Notes under the pieces: generated by a model
Told to the model about the DNA's origin: nothing
The model's database searches: none
Seen by the model: only the letters and a program-made list of their open reading frames with translations
Assembly: GCA_029007415.1 (NCBI GenBank)
Contig: JAQXHT010000010.1
Location: 1-8,346 of the forward strand
Direction of reading: 5' to 3'
DNA from: a bacterium
Lineage (GTDB): Bacteria > Bacillota_I > Bacilli_A > RF39 > UBA660
Length of the DNA: 8,346 bases
In this document: positions 6,440 to 8,346 of the stretch, in pieces
Position numbering within the stretch: the first letter of the stretch is position 1
Layout: each line of letters begins with the position of its first letter
Made by a program: the position numbers and the translations under genes

Positions 6440-8346
6440 TGTTTTTCCTCCAAACTATTTACATTTTTTAGAAGCTTTAAATATTTTCTATAATCATCAT
6501 TTAGTTGATCAGCTGAATATAAATCTATTTTATCAACTTCATATAAATAAAATTTCTCTAAAAGTATTTTACATAAATAAAATCTTATTACCAATATATA
6601 ATCACTAAATTTATAATTATATGTTTTCATTAATCTATTTATTAAATTATTAATCTTTGTTTTTTTAAACTCACCATTAAACGTATAAAATTTAATAACA
6701 ATAACTGCAAAATCATAAAGTTTAGTTGTTACTACCGCCTCATCAAAATCAATGATATAAAATGAATCATTATATAATATGTTATTAAAAGACAAATCAC
6801 CATGATTAAGATATTTTTCTTTAAATAATTTATTTCTAGAAATTTTTTCATATTGCTGTAAAATAAGTTTCTCATTATTATATATTTTTCTTATATTATC
6901 ATCAATATTTATTAAATAATTATAGTATTTTTGACATTTATTTAAAAGACTCTCTTCAACATTTACTTTTCTTTCTATTGTTAATAACTTAAAAAGGTTT
7001 ATTTGATTAACATTATACTTTTGATTATTTATATATTTAAAAATATTATAGTTATTATTATTAAAATTAATTAACTCTTTATTTATTGGTCTAACTACAG
7101 TTATGTTATTTTTCTCATAAATATCATATAGCATATTTGAAAGATTAAAATCATATTGATAATTATACTTTTTTACAACATACTTATCAGTTGCAGTTGT
7201 AACTATATAAATTATGTTAGCAAGATTTTTAGGATATTTTTCAATATCTACTATTTTAATTTGTTTAAATTCTAATTTTAATACTTCTTTTATTTCTTCT
7301 TTTTCCTTATAATCATCTATTGTCTTTTGATATATATCTTTGATATTACTACAAACTAATTTGGAATTACAAAACTTATTAACAAGTTTAATATTGTCAT
7401 AATTAAAAAAAGAATTAGTTGTTTTAAACACATTAATTACTTTATTTGCTAAATCTAGATAATTACCAGTTGCAAATAGATACTTATTTTTAGAACAAAT
7501 ATCTTTAATACCAATATTATCACTACAAACTACATACTTACCAGTTGTCATAGCTTCTAAAATTACATAGGGGAAATTATCAAATAATGATGGAAAAACA
7601 GCTAGAAAGGAATTGTTAAGATAATAATTTATCCTTTTATTATCTACTTGTCCAACAAAGATAATTCTATTATGGAAACATTTATTTATGATACTTAACA
7701 TTAATTCTTTAGTAGAAGTGTTTAATGTATTTCTTTTAGTATCTTTTCCTACTATATAAACTTTATTATCCTTTATTTCTTTTAAAATAATGTTTAAGGC
7801 TTTAGCAAAAATAATAACTCCTTTTCTTTCTTCTAAACTACCTATATATATTATATTTTTATTTACTGAATAATTATTATCTAAATAAAAATCTTTAGCA
7901 TTATAAGGATTAGGTATTACACTTATCCTTCTTTTCAAGTTATATTGGAAGTTAACCATATCTCTTAAAAGAGTTGAACAAGAAGTTATAGTATCAGCCT
8001 TACTTAGCATAAAGCTTTCAGAGTTTAATAATAGTTTCGTTGCTATACCAAAATTATTATTGTTATACAAAAGCCAAATTTTAAGAGGAGTATGAAGTCT
8101 AATAATAAGTGGTACTTTTCTATATTTTTCAAAGTAAACAGTTGTAGCTCCCCAATCAGGTGTTTCAATAATTTCTATTTCGTTTGATGTTTGAAGTTTA
8201 ACTAAAAGAAGTGCTACTTTCTTTCTAAATTCTTTAATAGAGGTAATATCATTAGGATCATTTAAAGATTTTATTCTATAAACTTTAACTCCATCTTCAT
8301 AATAGCAAGTATCTTCATTACCCCTTGCAATAACGGTTACTAAATC
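6436..8346 (-). CDS. GT4 glycosyltransferase-APH-fold kinase fusion protein (5' end beyond right edge)
   Basis: The frame is open from the right edge to TGA at 6438-6436, giving 636 visible residues (numbered from the edge) and no start in view. A TTG at 8070 is not the start, because the 92 residues before it continue the GT4 N-domain, including VTVIARGNED, ETPDWGATTVYF and IIRLHTPLKIW. The first part (to about residue 345) is a GT-B retaining glycosyltransferase: IGSLEERKG with Arg 174 and Lys 175, then FDNFPYVILEAM, the E-x7-E motif with Asp 256 in the first position and Glu 264. From about 355 an aminoglycoside-phosphotransferase/choline-kinase-like domain follows: N-lobe strands with KYVVKKY, a hinge IFKYIN, the catalytic loop NHGDLSFNNIL (His 515, Asp 517, Asn 522) and the metal site IIDFDE (Asp 533). 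No membrane segment is seen. It would transfer a sugar from an activated donor and phosphorylate a hydroxyl on a small molecule or glycan. It is the first visible gene of the cassette. Confidence 0.88.
   Translation of the reverse strand, partial: DLVTVIARGNEDTCYYEDGVKVYRIKSLNDPNDITSIKEFRKKVALLLVKLQTSNEIEIIETPDWGATTVYFEKYRKVPLIIRLHTPLKIWLLYNNNNFGIATKLLLNSESFMLSKADTITSCSTLLRDMVNFQYNLKRRISVIPNPYNAKDFYLDNNYSVNKNIIYIGSLEERKGVIIFAKALNIILKEIKDNKVYIVGKDTKRNTLNTSTKELMLSIINKCFHNRIIFVGQVDNKRINYYLNNSFLAVFPSLFDNFPYVILEAMTTGKYVVCSDNIGIKDICSKNKYLFATGNYLDLANKVINVFKTTNSFFNYDNIKLVNKFCNSKLVCSNIKDIYQKTIDDYKEKEEIKEVLKLEFKQIKIVDIEKYPKNLANIIYIVTTATDKYVVKKYNYQYDFNLSNMLYDIYEKNNITVVRPINKELINFNNNNYNIFKYINNQKYNVNQINLFKLLTIERKVNVEESLLNKCQKYYNYLINIDDNIRKIYNNEKLILQQYEKISRNKLFKEKYLNHGDLSFNNILYNDSFYIIDFDEAVVTTKLYDFAVIVIKFYTFNGEFKKTKINNLINRLMKTYNYKFSDYILVIRFYLCKILLEKFYLYEVDKIDLYSADQLNDDYRKYLKLLKNVNSLEEKQ
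6447..6451 (-). promoter_or_regulatory. Ribosome binding site inside the 3' end of the GT4-APH gene
   Basis: On the minus strand GGAGG (6451-6447) is followed by AAAAACA and ATG at 6439. It lies in the last codons of the upstream fusion gene (NSLEEKQ then TGA at 6438-6436). Stop and start share ATGA, the arrangement typical of translational coupling, so the two proteins are probably made together. Confidence 0.85.

Overview
The window is very AT-rich, with strong GGAGG-type ribosome binding sites, TATAAT-like -10 boxes and U-tailed hairpins. This points to a low-GC Gram-positive bacterium (Bacillota, or a Mycoplasmatota-related lineage such as uncultured gut Bacilli). All tryptophans in the long genes are TGG. 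The only TGA seen at a gene end sits in a classic ATGA stop/start overlap, so the ordinary bacterial code (table 11) fits better than the Mycoplasma code. The taxon cannot be fixed more closely from the sequence alone.

Layout from left to right. (1) Bases 1-68 hold the first 22 codons of a Lys-rich minus-strand gene that leaves the window on the left. Its putative promoter overlaps the terminator hairpin (117-149) of the unit before it. (2) Bases 156-1883 form a two-gene minus-strand unit: rmlB (dTDP-glucose 4,6-dehydratase, first) followed 12 bases later by an unrecognised protein anchored by one N-terminal membrane segment. (3) An AT-rich divergent intergenic region of about 120 bases carries a good extended -10 promoter for helD. 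(4) helD (2007-4184, plus strand) encodes a UvrD/Rep-like superfamily 1 helicase of the RNA-polymerase-recycling HelD type. It converges on the next unit at a hairpin that contains or touches both stop codons. (5) Bases 4206-8346 hold a tightly packed minus-strand cassette of three genes. In transcription order they are a GT4 glycosyltransferase-APH-fold kinase fusion whose 5' end lies beyond the right edge, a guanylate-kinase-fold protein, and a Nudix hydrolase-ATP-grasp ligase fusion. They are joined by a 4-base overlap and a 2-base gap.

The cassette in (5) is the most interesting part. It contains two uncommon two-domain fusions and a GMK-fold kinase in which the residues that recognise guanine in guanylate kinase appear to be replaced while the P-loop and phosphate-binding arginines remain. 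Together they supply a sugar transferase, two phosphotransferases, a diphosphate hydrolase and a ligase. That set suggests synthesis of a decorated glycan, glycolipid or small phosphorylated conjugate, but the product cannot be named from sequence. rmlB also points to surface-sugar metabolism, but no rmlA, rmlC or rmlD is visible here. No rRNA, tRNA, CRISPR array, insertion sequence or attachment site was found.
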